This document shows, piece after piece, positions 44,523 through 54,989 of a stretch of 64,000 nucleotides of DNA. The notes under the pieces were generated by a model. It saw only the letters and a program-made list of their open reading frames with translations. It was not told the DNA's origin and did not search any database. The stretch's first letter is position 1. Each line of letters starts with the position of its first letter. Location: contig CAKSTR010000011.1 of the NCBI GenBank assembly GCA_934500835.1, positions 1 to 64,000 on the forward strand. The letters are read 5' to 3'. This stretch comes from an uncultured Paracoccaceae bacterium (GTDB taxonomy: Bacteria; Pseudomonadota; Alphaproteobacteria; Rhodobacterales; Rhodobacteraceae). The position numbers and the translations under genes were made by a program.

Positions 44523-47033
44523 CTAGCCTTCGGCCCGCAGCACCTGTGCCGGGCGGGCGGAGAGCGGCCGTGCGGCGAAGGCGAGGCCTGCGATCAGGGT
44601 GGCAAGGATGCCGCCTGCGACGATGGCGATGGCGGAGACCGGCTCGAACACATAGTCGCCGTCCATCACGAAGACCATCACCGCCCAGCCGGCGATGCCG
44701 CCGGCGATGACGGCGACCACGCCGGCGGCGGCCCCCAGAAGCGCGGCCCGCAGGGCGAAGCTGGCAAGGATGCGGGCGCGGGTGGCCCCGAGGGTCTTGA
44801 GGATTGCGGCCTCATAGATCCGGGCGCGTTCGCCGGCCGCTGCCGCGCCGATCAGCACGATGAAGCCGGTCAGGAGGGTGCCTGCGGCGGCCCAAGCGGT
44901 GGCGGTGGCGATGGCAGAAAGGGCCTCGGCCACGCGGTCTACGGCGTCGCGGATGCGGATGGCGGTGATGTTGGGCCAGCTTTTGGTGACATCCTTCAGG
45001 ATCGCCGCCTCGGCCTCAGGCGGGGCATAGACGGTGGCGATATGGGTATGGGGGGCGCCGGCAAGGGCCGAGGGGTTCAGCGTCATCACGAAACCCATGC
45101 CGGCATTCGAGAAATCCACCTCGCGCAGCGAGGTGATGGTTGCGGTGATGTCGCGGCCAAGGATGTTGACGGTCAGCTGGTCCCCCGGCTTCAGGCCCAG
45201 CTCTGCCGCCTCTTTGGCGGAAAAGCTGATCTGGGGCGGGCCGGTGTAATCCGCGGGCCAGAAGCTGCCCGCCGTGATCCGGGTCTTCGGCCCCGGCGTG
45301 GCGGCATAGGTGATGCCGCGATCGCCGCGCACGACCCAGTGGTCGCCGGCGACCTCTCGTGCCGGCTTGCCGTTGATCTGGGTGATCACGCCGCGCAGCA
45401 TGGGGGCGGTTTCGGTATTCGAGACGGCGGGGTTGGCGGTGATGCGGTCAAGGAAGGGGCCGATCTGATCGGGCTGGATATCGACGAAGAAGAAGGCGGG
45501 CGCGCGGGAGGGCAGGTCGGTCGCGATGGCGCGGCGCAGGTTCCAGTCGATCTGGCCGGTGGCGGCAAGGACCGAAAGGCCAAGGCCCAGCGACAGGATG
45601 ACGGGCAGGGCATCGCCCTGCGGGCTGCCGATGGCGGCAAGGGCGGCGCGCAGGGCGGGGCGGCCCCTTGCGGCGCGGCCGCGGGCCAGCCGGCGCGCGG
45701 CCCGGCGCAGGCCGAAGGCGGCAAGGGCAAGGACGGCGAGGGCGGCAAGAATGCCGCCGGCGGTGCCAAGGGCCAGTTCCCATATCCCCGAGGTCAGGGT
45801 GGCGGTGCCGATCAGGGCGGCGGCCAGCGCCGCCAGCACCACCAGCCAGCGGGCGCGGGGCCAGCCCTTGCCGCCGCCGCCGCGGTAAAGGGCGGCGGGG
45901 CGGACGCGCTCGGTCCGGGCCAGCGGGATCAGGGTGAAGATCAGCGCCGAAAGCGCGCCGTAGAAGGCGGCCTCCAACAAGGCGCGGGGCGACAGGCCGA
46001 TGGCGGCGGGGAAGGGCAGCGAGGCCTCGATCAGCGGCGCGGCCAGGAGCGGGATGACGGCGCCGAGGGCAAGGCCGATGGCGATGCCGAGGGCGGCAAG
46101 GAGGGCGGTCTGCAGAAGGTAGGTGCGGAAGATCAGCCCGCCCGAGGCGCCAAGCGTCTTCAGCGTGGCGATGGTGGGGGTCTTGCCGTCAAGATAGCTG
46201 CGGATCGCGGCCGAGATGCCGACGCCCCCCACCGCCAGCCCGGCAAGGCCGACAAGGACAAGGAAGCTGCCGATGCGGTCCACGAAAGTCTCGATCCCCG
46301 GGGCGGCATTGCGGCTGTCGGTCCAGCGCATGCCCTTGTCGCGGAACTGCGCCTCGGCCTGCGTTTTCAGGGTTTCAAGGTCGGCCCCGGCGGGCAGGGT
46401 CATCCGGTAGCGGGTCTCGAAGAGCGAGCCGGGGACGAGAAGGCCGGAGGTTTCCAGCGCATCGGTCCGCACCACGGTGCGCGGGCCCAGCGTGAAGCCG
46501 GTCGAGGCGGAATCGGGTTCGCGGATCAGGGCGGCGGTCAGGCGGAACTCCTGCGTGCCAAGGCGGAAGCTGTCGCCGATCTTCAGGCCGAGACGTTCGA
46601 TCAGCACCGGGTCCATGAGGGCGCCGGGCAACCCGCCTGCATCCGCCAGAGCCTGGTCGACCGGGATGGCGGGGTCGAGGATCGCCTGCCCGGTCAGGGG
46701 CCAGGCAGAGTCCACCGCCTTGATCTGGGTCAGCGCCTCGTCGTCGGGCACCACGGCCATGGAGCGGAAGTCGTAGACCTCGGAATGCGCGGCGGAGATG
46801 CCGGCAATGTAGCCGAGTTCGGCCGCATCGGCCGCGCGATAGGTAAAGCGCATCTCGGCATCGCCGCCAAGGATCACCGCGCCCTGATCGGCCAGCCCCG
46901 ACTGGATCCCGGCGCGCAGGGTGCCGACGCCGGCAATGGCGGCGACGCCAAGGGCGAGGCAGGCGATGAAGACGCGAAAGCCACGGATGCCGCCGCGCAA
47001 TTCGCGCCGGGCGATGCGGAAGGCCAGACTCAT
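44523..47033 (-). CDS. FtsX-type ABC transporter permease (YbbP-like)
   Basis: 836 residues with ten hydrophobic segments in two FtsX-like halves around a large periplasmic domain. The N-terminus FRIARRELRGGIRGFRVFIA and the repeats YLDGKTPTIATLKTLGASGG and YEAAILKTLGATRARILA are typical of YbbP-type permeases, sometimes called lysophospholipase-L1-biosynthesis transporters. The substrate is unknown; the family is related to MacB/LolE mechanotransmission. It overlaps its ATPase by 4 bases (ATGA). Confidence 0.92.
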   Translation of the reverse strand: MSLAFRIARRELRGGIRGFRVFIACLALGVAAIAGVGTLRAGIQSGLADQGAVILGGDAEMRFTYRAADAAELGYIAGISAAHSEVYDFRSMAVVPDDEALTQIKAVDSAWPLTGQAILDPAIPVDQALADAGGLPGALMDPVLIERLGLKIGDSFRLGTQEFRLTAALIREPDSASTGFTLGPRTVVRTDALETSGLLVPGSLFETRYRMTLPAGADLETLKTQAEAQFRDKGMRWTDSRNAAPGIETFVDRIGSFLVLVGLAGLAVGGVGISAAIRSYLDGKTPTIATLKTLGASGGLIFRTYLLQTALLAALGIAIGLALGAVIPLLAAPLIEASLPFPAAIGLSPRALLEAAFYGALSALIFTLIPLARTERVRPAALYRGGGGKGWPRARWLVVLAALAAALIGTATLTSGIWELALGTAGGILAALAVLALAAFGLRRAARRLARGRAARGRPALRAALAAIGSPQGDALPVILSLGLGLSVLAATGQIDWNLRRAIATDLPSRAPAFFFVDIQPDQIGPFLDRITANPAVSNTETAPMLRGVITQINGKPAREVAGDHWVVRGDRGITYAATPGPKTRITAGSFWPADYTGPPQISFSAKEAAELGLKPGDQLTVNILGRDITATITSLREVDFSNAGMGFVMTLNPSALAGAPHTHIATVYAPPEAEAAILKDVTKSWPNITAIRIRDAVDRVAEALSAIATATAWAAAGTLLTGFIVLIGAAAAGERARIYEAAILKTLGATRARILASFALRAALLGAAAGVVAVIAGGIAGWAVMVFVMDGDYVFEPVSAIAIVAGGILATLIAGLAFAARPLSARPAQVLRAEG

Positions 47034-47698
47034 GCCAGCTTCCCGTCGGCAAGGCGGATCACCCGGTCGCACCGTTCGGCCAGTTCGGGGGCGTGGGTGA
47101 CAAGCACCAGCGTGGCGCCGTGACGGTCGCGCAGCGAAAAGAGCAGGTCCATGATCGTCTGCCCGGTGGTGCCGTCCAGATTGCCGGTGGGTTCATCGGC
47201 AAGGAAGATGGCCGGGCGCGGGGCGGCGGCGCGGGCAAGGGCGACGCGCTGTTGCTCGCCCCCGGACAGTTGGCCGGGATAGTGGTCGATGCGGGGACCG
47301 AGGCCCACGCTTTCCAGCTCGGCGCGGGCGCGGTCGAAGGCATCGGCGGCGCCGGCCAGTTCCATCGGGATGGCGACATTCTCCAGTGCGGTCATCGTCG
47401 GGATGAGGTGGAAAGACTGGAACACCACCCCCATGTTCTGCCGGCGGAAGCGGGCGAGGGCGTCCTCATCCATCGCGGTCAGGTCCTGATCCAATGCGCG
47501 GACCTCGCCGCCGGTGGCGCGCTCAAGCCCGCCCATCAGCATGAGTAACGAGGATTTGCCCGATCCCGAGGGGCCGACGAGGCCGACAGTCTCGCCCTTG
47601 TTGACGGCAAGCGATATGCCGCGAAGGATGTCGACCGGCCCGGCATTGCCGGCAAGGGTCAGGCGGGCATCGGTGAGCGTCAGAACGGGAGAAGACAT
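47030..47698 (-). CDS. ABC transporter ATP-binding protein (YbbA-like)
   Basis: 222 residues, one ATPase domain: Walker [10 protein letters not shown] (residues about 41-49), Q-loop VVFQSFHL, signature [14 protein letters not shown], Walker [13 protein letters not shown]-loop LVTHAPEL. The MacB/LolD-like subfamily pairs with FtsX-type permeases. Its ATG shares two bases with the tesA ATG on the other strand (CATG). Confidence 0.94.
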   Translation of the reverse strand: MSSPVLTLTDARLTLAGNAGPVDILRGISLAVNKGETVGLVGPSGSGKSSLLMLMGGLERATGGEVRALDQDLTAMDEDALARFRRQNMGVVFQSFHLIPTMTALENVAIPMELAGAADAFDRARAELESVGLGPRIDHYPGQLSGGEQQRVALARAAAPRPAIFLADEPTGNLDGTTGQTIMDLLFSLRDRHGATLVLVTHAPELAERCDRVIRLADGKLA

Positions 47699-48401
47699 GA
47701 AGGGCTTTCTGCAGGGCGGCGTCACAAAGGCATATGGCGCAATCCGCGCCGCCTGCAATGTCACGATTGCGTTGATCTTTTCCGCCGGCGTGACGGTGGG
47801 TGCAGCTGCAGCGGAGCCTGTGGTCCTGGTGGCGCTGGGGGACAGTCTGACGGCAGGCTACGGGCTGGCGCCCGATGAGGGGCTGGTGCCGCAACTGCAG
47901 GGCTGGCTGCGGGCGCAGGGTGCCGAGGTGGTGATCCAGAACGCCGGTGTCAGCGGGGACACCACGGCGGGGGGGCTGGCGCGGGTGGACTGGGCGCTTG
48001 GGCCGGATGCGCAGGGGCTGATCGTGACGCTGGGGGGCAATGACATGCTGCGCGGCCTGTCGCCCGATGAGGTGCAGGTCAATCTGGACGCCATCCTGAC
48101 GGCGGCGGATGCCAGGGGGCTGCCGGTCCTGCTGGTGGCGATGAAGGCGCCGCCGAACTTCGGGCCGGAGTACAAGGCCGAGTTCGATGCGATCTACCCG
48201 GCGCTGGCCAGGGAACATGGCGCGCTTCTGATGCCGGATTTCTTTCAGGGCTTCGTGGATGCGGGGGCGGTGATGACCGATCCAGCCAGCTACGGCAAAT
48301 GGATGCAGGCCGACGGGATTCACCCGAATGCCGAGGGGGTGAAGCTGGTGGTCGCATCCCTTGGGCCGCATGTGCTGGCGCTGATCGGCGAGGTCGAGTG
48401 A
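47697..48401 (+). CDS. tesA: Arylesterase / lysophospholipase L1 (SGNH hydrolase, TesA-like)
   Basis: 234 residues. A signal-like segment (NVTIALIFSAGVTVGAAAAE) is followed by the SGNH blocks: ALGDSLTAGYGL (Ser), AGVSGDTTAGGL (Gly), LGGNDMLRGL (Asn) and DGIHPNAEG (Asp/His). It would hydrolyse acyl esters in the periplasm. GGGAGAAG precedes ATG 47697 but lies inside the ATPase gene. The divergent pairing with ybbA-ybbP is also found in E. coli. Confidence 0.92.
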   Translation: MKGFLQGGVTKAYGAIRAACNVTIALIFSAGVTVGAAAAEPVVLVALGDSLTAGYGLAPDEGLVPQLQGWLRAQGAEVVIQNAGVSGDTTAGGLARVDWALGPDAQGLIVTLGGNDMLRGLSPDEVQVNLDAILTAADARGLPVLLVAMKAPPNFGPEYKAEFDAIYPALAREHGALLMPDFFQGFVDAGAVMTDPASYGKWMQADGIHPNAEGVKLVVASLGPHVLALIGEVE

Positions 48402-48451
48402 CAGGGGCTGGACTGCCCTGTCATGCCGCGCGACTGTGGCCGCGGGCAGTG

Positions 48452-48473
48452 GGATATTTGGACCAAGATGAAA
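48452..48473. repeat. Dispersed intergenic element, copy 4 (box only)
   Basis: The box GGATATTTGGACCAAGATGA lacks the preceding hairpin. It ends 15 bp before the ATG chosen for the FAD oxidase and contains another in-frame ATG (48468). Confidence 0.6.
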
Positions 48474-48488
48474 TCGGGACCGGACGGA

Positions 48489-49895
48489 ATGGGATTTCTG
48501 AAGGATCTGCAGGCGGTTGTCGGGGTCGGCCATGTGCTGCAGGGCGCGGATGCCGCAGGCTATGGACGCGACTGGATGGGGCATTACGAGGGGGCGCCCC
48601 TTGCGGTGGTGCGGCCCGCCTCGACTGCAGAGGTGGCGGCCTGCGTGAAGCTGGCGGCGGCGGCCGGTGTGGCGGTGGTGCCGGTGGGCGGCAATACCGG
48701 GTTGGTTGGCGGCACCATGACCACGGGCGGGCTGATGGTCAGCCTGGAGCGGATGAACCGCATCCGCGAGGTCCGCGCGCCGGCGCGGCTGGTGGTGGCC
48801 GAGGCGGGTGCCGTCCTGCAGCGCATCCATGAGGCGGCTGACGCCGAGGGGTTGTATTTCCCGCTGTGGTTCGGTGCGCGGGGGTCGGCCATGCTGGGGG
48901 GCGCCTTGTCCACCAATGCCGGCGGGTCGAATGTGCTGCGCTATGGCAGCACGCGCGGTCTGTGTCTGGGGCTGGAGGTGGTGCTGGCAGATGGCCGGGT
49001 GCTGAACCTGATGTCGGAACTGCACAAGGACAATTCGGGCTATGATCTGAAACAGCTTTTCATCGGTGCCGAGGGCACATTGGGGATCATCACCGCGGCG
49101 GTGATGAAGCTGGTGCCGAAGCCCCTGGCCTATGCGACGGCCTGCGTTTCGGCCCGGTCGCTGCCCTTGGCCCTGGGCCTGCTGAACCGGATGCAGGCGG
49201 CGACAGGCGGGCGGGTCGAGGCGTTCGAGTTCATGCCGCGCAGCTATTCGGAACGGCTGGCGGTGGTGCGGCCCGATCTGGGCCTGCCTTTCGCCCAGGT
49301 GCCGGAGGTGACGATCCTGATCGAGGCGGCGACCACGGTGGCCGAGGAGGCGGCGCCCGATGCGGCGGGCGAGGTGCCATTGGTCGGGCGGCTGGAGGCG
49401 GTGCTGGCCGCGATGCTGGAAGAGGGGCTGATCGAGGATGCCGTGGTGGCGCGGTCCGAGGCGCAGCGGCGGCGGATGTGGGAACGGCGCGAGGCGGCGG
49501 CCGAGATCGGCGTCGGGCTGGTGCCGGTGGTGGATTGCGATGTCTGCGTTCCGCTGGACCGGGTGGCGGATTTCCTCGACCGGGCCGAGGCGCGGCTGGT
49601 GGCGCTGGACCCGGGCTTCCGCAGCCTGACGGTGGCGCATCTGGGCGATGGCAATCTGCATTACTCGGCCTTCCCCAGCCGCGACGATCCGGCCCTGAAG
49701 GACAGGGTGATGGAGGTGGTCGAGGATGTGGTGCAGGACTTGGGCGGGTCGTTCAGCGCCGAGCATGGCATCGGGCTGTCGAAGCTGCCCTCGATGCGGC
49801 GACGCAAGGACCCGGTTGCGCTGGAGGTGATGCGGGCGGTGAAGGCGGCGCTGGACCCGGACGGGGTGATGAATCCGGGCAAGGTGGTGCCGTGA
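48489..49895 (+). CDS. FAD-binding oxidoreductase (D-2-hydroxyacid dehydrogenase/GlcD-like)
   Basis: 468 residues. The N-terminal FAD-binding PCMH part has [13 protein letters not shown] and [16 protein letters not shown]; the C-terminal FAD-oxidase cap has [14 protein letters not shown] and [11 protein letters not shown], with [11 protein letters not shown] at the end. This matches D-lactate/2-hydroxyglutarate dehydrogenase-like flavoproteins. The substrate is not certain. The N-terminus could also start at ATG 48468 inside the repeat box, or with GTG/ATG in between; no strong Shine-Dalgarno marks one. Confidence 0.9.
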   Translation: MGFLKDLQAVVGVGHVLQGADAAGYGRDWMGHYEGAPLAVVRPASTAEVAACVKLAAAAGVAVVPVGGNTGLVGGTMTTGGLMVSLERMNRIREVRAPARLVVAEAGAVLQRIHEAADAEGLYFPLWFGARGSAMLGGALSTNAGGSNVLRYGSTRGLCLGLEVVLADGRVLNLMSELHKDNSGYDLKQLFIGAEGTLGIITAAVMKLVPKPLAYATACVSARSLPLALGLLNRMQAATGGRVEAFEFMPRSYSERLAVVRPDLGLPFAQVPEVTILIEAATTVAEEAAPDAAGEVPLVGRLEAVLAAMLEEGLIEDAVVARSEAQRRRMWERREAAAEIGVGLVPVVDCDVCVPLDRVADFLDRAEARLVALDPGFRSLTVAHLGDGNLHYSAFPSRDDPALKDRVMEVVEDVVQDLGGSFSAEHGIGLSKLPSMRRRKDPVALEVMRAVKAALDPDGVMNPGKVVP

Positions 49896-49961
49896 CACCC
49901 CAGCCCGTCTGCGGGGCCGGGGCGCGGTTGGTGCCGGTGCCGTGCTGCGCGGGCCGCGCGC

Positions 49962-52070
49962 TCAGTTCGCCGGTTTGGTGCGGACTTCCATCTGCAGGAT
50001 GATCGGCGCGGGGCCGGTATCCTCGCCGCCCGACAGCGCCACGGCACCGCGGGTGGTCTCGCCAAAGCCCGCCTCGGCCAGCATGCCGCCGATGCTGGCG
50101 TCGGTGGCCGAGGTGTCCTCTCCGGCCGCGACCTCGCGGGTCATGTCGAGGGCGTCCTGGGCCAGGAAGCTGAGGTTCTCGACCGGGGTGTGTTCCTTCG
50201 CCGGGGTGACGACGACGATCATCCGCTCCTGCCCCAGAAACTCGCCGCCGATGGCGAAGAGGCCGCGTTTCAGCTCATCCCCCGGCAGGACGCGTTCGGC
50301 GGCCCAATGGGTGATCGAATAATCGGCGCCGACGTAAAGGACGTTCACGTCAACCGCCTGATCCGAGTGGTTCCTGGCCAGCACATGCACCTCGTCATCG
50401 GGCAGAAGCACCGGGACGGGCGAGAAGGGCAGCGGCGTCAGCGCCTTGTTGGTGGCGTTCTTGGTCAGCATCTCGACCTCGACATTCAGGCCCGAGCCGT
50501 CGCCCACCGCGGCGCCCAGCTTCATCAGGTTCAGCGCGCGGGCCATCATGGAAAGCGTGTCGCCAAGGGTCAGGGCCAGCTCCTCGGGCGACTTGTCGCC
50601 GGACGAGACCGAGGGCGTGGAGGAAGCGTCTTCCATCAGCCCGGTCGAGGGCAGCACCCAGATCGCATCGGGCCGGTCGCTGTCGGGGATGACGGCAAGG
50701 CGCAGATCGGCCTCGGCCCCCGGCTCGACGAAGACGAGGCGCGGGCCGACCACCTCCTGCAGGGTGGCGATCTGGGTCCGCAGCGCATCGGCGGGGGCCG
50801 ATCCGGCGGGCGGCAGGGCAACGGTCAGGGTGAAGTCGACCGCATCGTCCAGCTTGCGCAGCACGACGCCCTTCGGCACTTCGGCGGGCAGAACCTTGCC
50901 TTCATGCTCGACCGGGGTGGCGGTGGAACTGAAGGTGCCGGTCTTGGTCACCTGCACATAGCCAAGGGCCGCATCGGTGGCATCGGCGGCGGTGGCCATC
51001 ACGGCCAGAAGGTCGCCCTCGGCGATGCCGTGCAACTCGCCGGCCGGAATGGTGAAATCGGCGCCCTCGGCCGTGGCCTGCCATTGCCGGACCGGCGGGG
51101 CGGCATCGCCCGAGAAGGCCACATGGTCCAGATCGCCCTCGAAGAGCGGGGTCGATTTGGCGAGGTTCTTCACCGAATACTTGCGCAGCACCTCTTCGGC
51201 GATCTGGCCATAGGTGGCACCGGGATGTTCGGCGATGGTTTCGAAGATCGTATAGGTGAAGACGCCATGCGGCTTGCGGTCGGGTTTGCCCTTGGGCAGC
51301 TTCTTCTCGGGCGTCACCTCGTTGGTCTGGGCGGCGTAGAAGGCGACGAAGGCGCCGCCGTCGCCACCGGCCTTCACATCGACGGGCGGCTCCTCGGCGG
51401 CGCGGGGATCTTCCTCGCCGACCGAGCGCGAGACGACATCCTCCATCGCCTCGGCATCGAGGCCAAGGACGGAAGGATCAAGCTGACGCATCCGCACATC
51501 GTCATCGCCCGCATCCACCGCGCGGGTGGCAGTGCCCGAGTGGCAGCTGTCGAAGACCACCCAGACATCGGCGCCCTTGGCGCGAAGCCCGTCGATCATC
51601 CTGCCGATCTCGTCATCGACAAGGGCATTCTCGACCGCGCCGATGGAGTTGTTCCAGGGGCCGATGTCGACCGGCAGGAACAACTCGTCCATCCCGTCCA
51701 GTTCGGTCGGGTCGTTGGTGGCCGGCGCGCGGGTGCCGTGGCCCGAGAAATGCAGGTAGATGAAATCGCCCGGCTGCGCCTTCGCGGTCAGATCGGCAAC
51801 CGCATCGCGGATCGCCTGCAGGGTCGCGGGCTGCACGCCTTCGACGCCATCGGTCAGCAGGGTGACATGATCGGCGGTGAAGGGCACGGGCGCTTCGCTC
51901 AGAAGGTAGTCCCGCACCATCTCGACATCGTTCTTGGGGCCGTTCAGCCACCAGCGTTCGTCAAGGTTGCGGTATTCGTTGGCGCCGATCAGCAGGGCGT
52001 AATTCTCGCGCGCGACGGCGGGCAGGGCGCAAAGGCACAGGGCAGAGGACAGGAGAAGATTGCGCAACAT
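49962..52070 (-). CDS. Exported caspase-family (C14) protease 1
   Basis: 702 residues. There is a signal peptide (cleavage near VARE, residue 20), then a caspase p20-like domain (about 22-290) with catalytic His111 (SGHGTRAP) and Cys176 (DSCHSGTAT), so it looks active. The remaining ~400 residues contain a beta-rich stretch and a C-terminal region ([20 protein letters not shown]) shared with caspase 2 at 56.6 kb. It ends VRTKPAN. It lies 17 bp after small protein A and likely shares its promoter. This is part of the 50-62 kb protease cluster. Bacterial caspase-like enzymes usually cleave after Arg or Lys. Confidence 0.9.
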   Translation of the reverse strand: MLRNLLLSSALCLCALPAVARENYALLIGANEYRNLDERWWLNGPKNDVEMVRDYLLSEAPVPFTADHVTLLTDGVEGVQPATLQAIRDAVADLTAKAQPGDFIYLHFSGHGTRAPATNDPTELDGMDELFLPVDIGPWNNSIGAVENALVDDEIGRMIDGLRAKGADVWVVFDSCHSGTATRAVDAGDDDVRMRQLDPSVLGLDAEAMEDVVSRSVGEEDPRAAEEPPVDVKAGGDGGAFVAFYAAQTNEVTPEKKLPKGKPDRKPHGVFTYTIFETIAEHPGATYGQIAEEVLRKYSVKNLAKSTPLFEGDLDHVAFSGDAAPPVRQWQATAEGADFTIPAGELHGIAEGDLLAVMATAADATDAALGYVQVTKTGTFSSTATPVEHEGKVLPAEVPKGVVLRKLDDAVDFTLTVALPPAGSAPADALRTQIATLQEVVGPRLVFVEPGAEADLRLAVIPDSDRPDAIWVLPSTGLMEDASSTPSVSSGDKSPEELALTLGDTLSMMARALNLMKLGAAVGDGSGLNVEVEMLTKNATNKALTPLPFSPVPVLLPDDEVHVLARNHSDQAVDVNVLYVGADYSITHWAAERVLPGDELKRGLFAIGGEFLGQERMIVVVTPAKEHTPVENLSFLAQDALDMTREVAAGEDTSATDASIGGMLAEAGFGETTRGAVALSGGEDTGPAPIILQMEVRTKPAN

Positions 52071-52087
52071 CGGGAAATCTCCGGGGG

Positions 52088-52675
52088 TCAATTGGTCATC
52101 AGGGCGTAATCGGTCGGGCCGCTGCCCGCATTCTCGATCGTCAGCGTGAAGGCGCCGTCCTTGGCCGGGGTCCAGCCGCAGTAGGCGATATGGCTGTGGT
52201 CGCCGTCAGTGCAGACCACATGGCCGCTTTCGTCAAGCACCGTCAGGGTCAGATTGGCGCCGGGGGCGGCCTCGACATAGACCTCGGCATATTCGCCGCC
52301 GCGGAAGGGGATCGGCGGGCGGGATTCGGTGGCGGCGGCGGGCAGGGCGGCAATGTGGTAGATCGGGCCCGAGGCGACGCCCTTGGCCTTCTGCGCGCGG
52401 ATGTCGTCGATCAGCGCCAGAAGCGCGGGGTCATCCCCGGCCATCGCCTCGGCCTGGGTCAGGATCGCTTCGGCCGACAGGGGCAGGTCGGGGGAGAGCC
52501 CCGCCTCCTGCCGCAGTTGGGCGGCGGTCAGCAGGATCAGCGGATCGCCCTCCGCCAGCCCCGCATCATAGACGCGGGCCGAGAGTTCGGCGGTCTTGAG
52601 CGGACCCTGGCTTTCGGCCCCGGCGGGCAGGGCCGAAAGGGCAAGAAGGGCGATGATCCGGTTCAGGGCAAGCAT
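52088..52675 (-). CDS. Small exported protein A (paralog of B and C)
   Basis: 195 residues. There is a signal peptide (cleavage near AGA-ES, about residue 22), a helical segment with the shared pattern VYDAGLAEGDPLILLTAAQL, a linker, then a beta domain (about 125-195). The beta domain has FRGGEYAEVYVEA, LTVLDESGHVVC, AYCGWTPAKDGAFTLTIEN and the ending YALMTN. The two Cys (VVC and YC) could form a disulfide. The beta part resembles a pre-peptidase C-terminal domain. The paralogs are at 60434 and 61434. It is the first gene of the small protein A-caspase 1 operon. Confidence 0.85.
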   Translation of the reverse strand: MLALNRIIALLALSALPAGAESQGPLKTAELSARVYDAGLAEGDPLILLTAAQLRQEAGLSPDLPLSAEAILTQAEAMAGDDPALLALIDDIRAQKAKGVASGPIYHIAALPAAATESRPPIPFRGGEYAEVYVEAAPGANLTLTVLDESGHVVCTDGDHSHIAYCGWTPAKDGAFTLTIENAGSGPTDYALMTN

Positions 52676-52748
52676 GGGGGCATCCATCGGGCTTTGTGTC
52701 GGGCAGAAGATGGAGGCCCCTGACCGCCCTGTAAACGCACAATCTTTT

Positions 52749-52767
52749 CATGACTGCCTTTGTCATG
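52749..52767 (-). promoter_or_regulatory. Shared cluster motif, site 1 (divergent promoter)
   Basis: On the minus strand it reads CATGACAAAGGCAGTCATG, a near-perfect dyad. It lies 74-92 bp upstream of small protein A and 108-126 bp upstream of the HtrA-like gene. The core TGACAAAKGCNKTCA recurs at 56500 and 61357. Confidence 0.6.
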
Positions 52768-52874
52768 TGACCTTGACGGTCTTCCTTCCTACGTTCCGGC
52801 ACATGAGGCAGGGCCGGGGGCACTTCCCGTCGGGATGACCGCTGGCGCGCAATGAATCAGGAAGCTGGAACGAG

Positions 52875-54269
52875 ATGTTTTCAAAGACCGATACCCTGAA
52901 CGCCACCGGCAACGGCCTGTGGCGCAGGCTGATGGTGGCCGCGATCTTCGGCCTGACGCTGATGCTGACGCTGGCGCTTCCCGCCGGTCGCCCCGCCTTG
53001 GCCGAAGCCGCCGCCGTCACGCTGGATGCCGCCATGGACACTGTCCTGACCGTGCGCAGCAATGACGATGGCGACCGCTTCCTTGGCTCGGCCTTCCTCT
53101 GGGGGGAAGAGGCCGTGGTCGCCGTCACCAATGCCCATGTGGTGGGCGAGGCCGAGGAGGTCCGCCTTGTCGACCGCCACGGCAATGAAGAGACCGGCAT
53201 CGTCATCGCCCGCGACCCGGTGCGCGATGTTGCGGTGATCTCGGTCGGGGCGGGCAAGGATGGCAAACCGCGGCGCGGCCTTGTGGCGGCTGCGGACCCT
53301 GCCGGGCTTGGTCTTGAGGTCTATGCTCTGGGGGCACCCCTTGGTGTGGAGTTCACGCTGACCGAGGGGCTGATCTCGGCCAAGGCCCGGCAGGTGGATG
53401 TGGCGGTGCCGATCCTGATGCTGCAGCATGATGCGGCGGTGAACCCGGGGTCTTCGGGCGGGCCGCTGGTGGACGGGCAGGGCCGGCTGATCGGCATGAA
53501 CAGCCAGATCGCCGACGGCAGCCGGATGTTCGTGGGCATCGCCTATGCGATCCCGGCGCAGGATCTGGACCGGATCGTGCAGGGGCTGATCGAGGAAACG
53601 CTGGAACCCTTTCCCGCCCTGGGCCTGAAGGCGCGCCCGGTGGACCGCAAGGTTGCCGCCCTGCTGGGGCTGGAGCCGCATGGGCTGCTGGTCGATGGCA
53701 CCGACAAGGGCGGCCTTGCCGAGGCCGCAGGTCTGAAGGCAGGCGACGTGATCCTGGCTGTGAACGGCAGCCCGGTGGCGCAGCCCGGCGACTTCGCCTT
53801 CCTTCTGGAAGCCGCGCAGGCCGGCGAGACCGCCAGCCTGACGGTGTTGCGCGACGGTGCCGAACAGAAGCTGGACCTTGCCTTCGCCCTGCCGGATGCC
53901 GACCCTTCGGCCATCGGCATCAAGCTGCGCGACTTCGATCCCAAGGCGCAGCCGCAGCGGACCGCCAGCTACCGCCTTGCCGCCCTTGGCGTCATCCTGG
54001 ACGACGAGGGCCGGGTGAAGGACGTGACCGAAAACTCGCCCGGGCTTTTCGCCGGGCTTGGCCGCGGCGACCGCATCGTGGCGGTGAACGGGGCCGCGAT
54101 CGATCGGGCCGGGCTGGAGGCGCTGGAGATCACCGAGGCCACCCTTCTGCTGGTGCAGGCGGCGGACGGCTCGACCCGGCATATCTTCCTTGATCCCTGG
54201 GGAGGCGCAGAGGGCGTCCGCCCGGTCGGCGGTGCGAATGTGCTTGACCCCAGCGTGATCGTGTTCTGA
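52875..54269 (+). CDS. Exported HtrA-like serine protease with two PDZ domains
   Basis: 464 residues. After the signal/anchor (about 18-44: LMVAAIFGLTLMLTLALPAG) comes a trypsin-like domain with His88 (TNAHVV), Asp118 (RDPVRDVAVI) and Ser194 (NPGSSGGPL). A first PDZ is near 225-320 (KAGDVILAVNGSPVAQPGD) and a second, weaker one near 365-430 (GRGDRIVAVNGAAIDRAG). It starts an operon with a response regulator and sensor kinase (11 bp gap), which suggests that the kinase controls or senses this protease's output. Confidence 0.9.
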   Translation: MFSKTDTLNATGNGLWRRLMVAAIFGLTLMLTLALPAGRPALAEAAAVTLDAAMDTVLTVRSNDDGDRFLGSAFLWGEEAVVAVTNAHVVGEAEEVRLVDRHGNEETGIVIARDPVRDVAVISVGAGKDGKPRRGLVAAADPAGLGLEVYALGAPLGVEFTLTEGLISAKARQVDVAVPILMLQHDAAVNPGSSGGPLVDGQGRLIGMNSQIADGSRMFVGIAYAIPAQDLDRIVQGLIEETLEPFPALGLKARPVDRKVAALLGLEPHGLLVDGTDKGGLAEAAGLKAGDVILAVNGSPVAQPGDFAFLLEAAQAGETASLTVLRDGAEQKLDLAFALPDADPSAIGIKLRDFDPKAQPQRTASYRLAALGVILDDEGRVKDVTENSPGLFAGLGRGDRIVAVNGAAIDRAGLEALEITEATLLLVQAADGSTRHIFLDPWGGAEGVRPVGGANVLDPSVIVF

Positions 54270-54280
54270 TCCTGTGCGCC

Positions 54281-54988
54281 ATGACCGAGACCCCGAACAC
54301 CGACCGCATCCTGATCGTCGAGGATGACCCCGAGACCGCCGCCGCCGTTGCCGGCGTGGTCCGCGAGCTTGGCTGCATGCCCGTGCATCTGGACACGCTG
54401 GATGCCGGCGTGGCCGAGGCCGCCCGGGGCCAGTACCGGGTGATCGTGCTGGACCGCATGCTGCCCGGCGGTGACGGGGTCGAGGCGATGGCGCGGATCC
54501 GGGCGGGCGGCAGCGGGGCGCTGATCCTGATCCTCTCGGCGCTTGGCCGCGCCGCGCAGCGGGTCGAGGGGCTTGAGAAGGGGGCGGACGACTACCTGCC
54601 CAAACCCTTTGAGCCCGAGGAACTGCGCGCCCGGCTGCGGGCGCTGCTGCGGCGCGGCACCATGCAGGTGCTGGACAACGACCTGCTGGCCTTTGGCGAT
54701 CTGGAGATCCGGCTGAAGGCCCGCACGGTGCATGTGAAGCTGACCCATGTGGCGGTCAGCCCCAAGGAATTCGAGCTGATCACCTTCTTCGCCCGCAATG
54801 CGGGGCAACTGGTGACGCGGATGCAGCTTCTGGAGAACGTCTGGAACCTGCATTTCGACCCCGGCACCAATGTGGTCGACGTCCATGTCGGCCGGCTGCG
54901 GCGCAAGCTGGAGGATGCGGGCTCCCACGCCATTCAGACCGCCCGGGGCGAGGGCTATGTCTTTGCGCCGCTGCCCGGTGCCGGCTGA
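54281..54988 (+). CDS. OmpR-family response regulator
   Basis: 235 residues. The receiver (about 8-125) has the acidic pocket VEDDPE, phospho-acceptor Asp58 (VIVLDRM) and Lys in YLPKPFEP. The C-terminal winged helix (about 135-235) has VAVSPKEFELITFFARN and VVDVHVGRLRRKLEDAG. It probably binds direct or inverted repeats upstream of its targets; the shared motif in this cluster is the prime candidate. The stop is 1 bp before the kinase start. Confidence 0.94.
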   Translation: MTETPNTDRILIVEDDPETAAAVAGVVRELGCMPVHLDTLDAGVAEAARGQYRVIVLDRMLPGGDGVEAMARIRAGGSGALILILSALGRAAQRVEGLEKGADDYLPKPFEPEELRARLRALLRRGTMQVLDNDLLAFGDLEIRLKARTVHVKLTHVAVSPKEFELITFFARNAGQLVTRMQLLENVWNLHFDPGTNVVDVHVGRLRRKLEDAGSHAIQTARGEGYVFAPLPGAG

Positions 54989-54989
54989 G

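Noticed and set aside
45042..47123. 693-residue plus-strand frame opposite the FtsX permease
   Set aside because: It is Gly/Arg-rich, has no recognisable domain and is fully covered by the permease gene.
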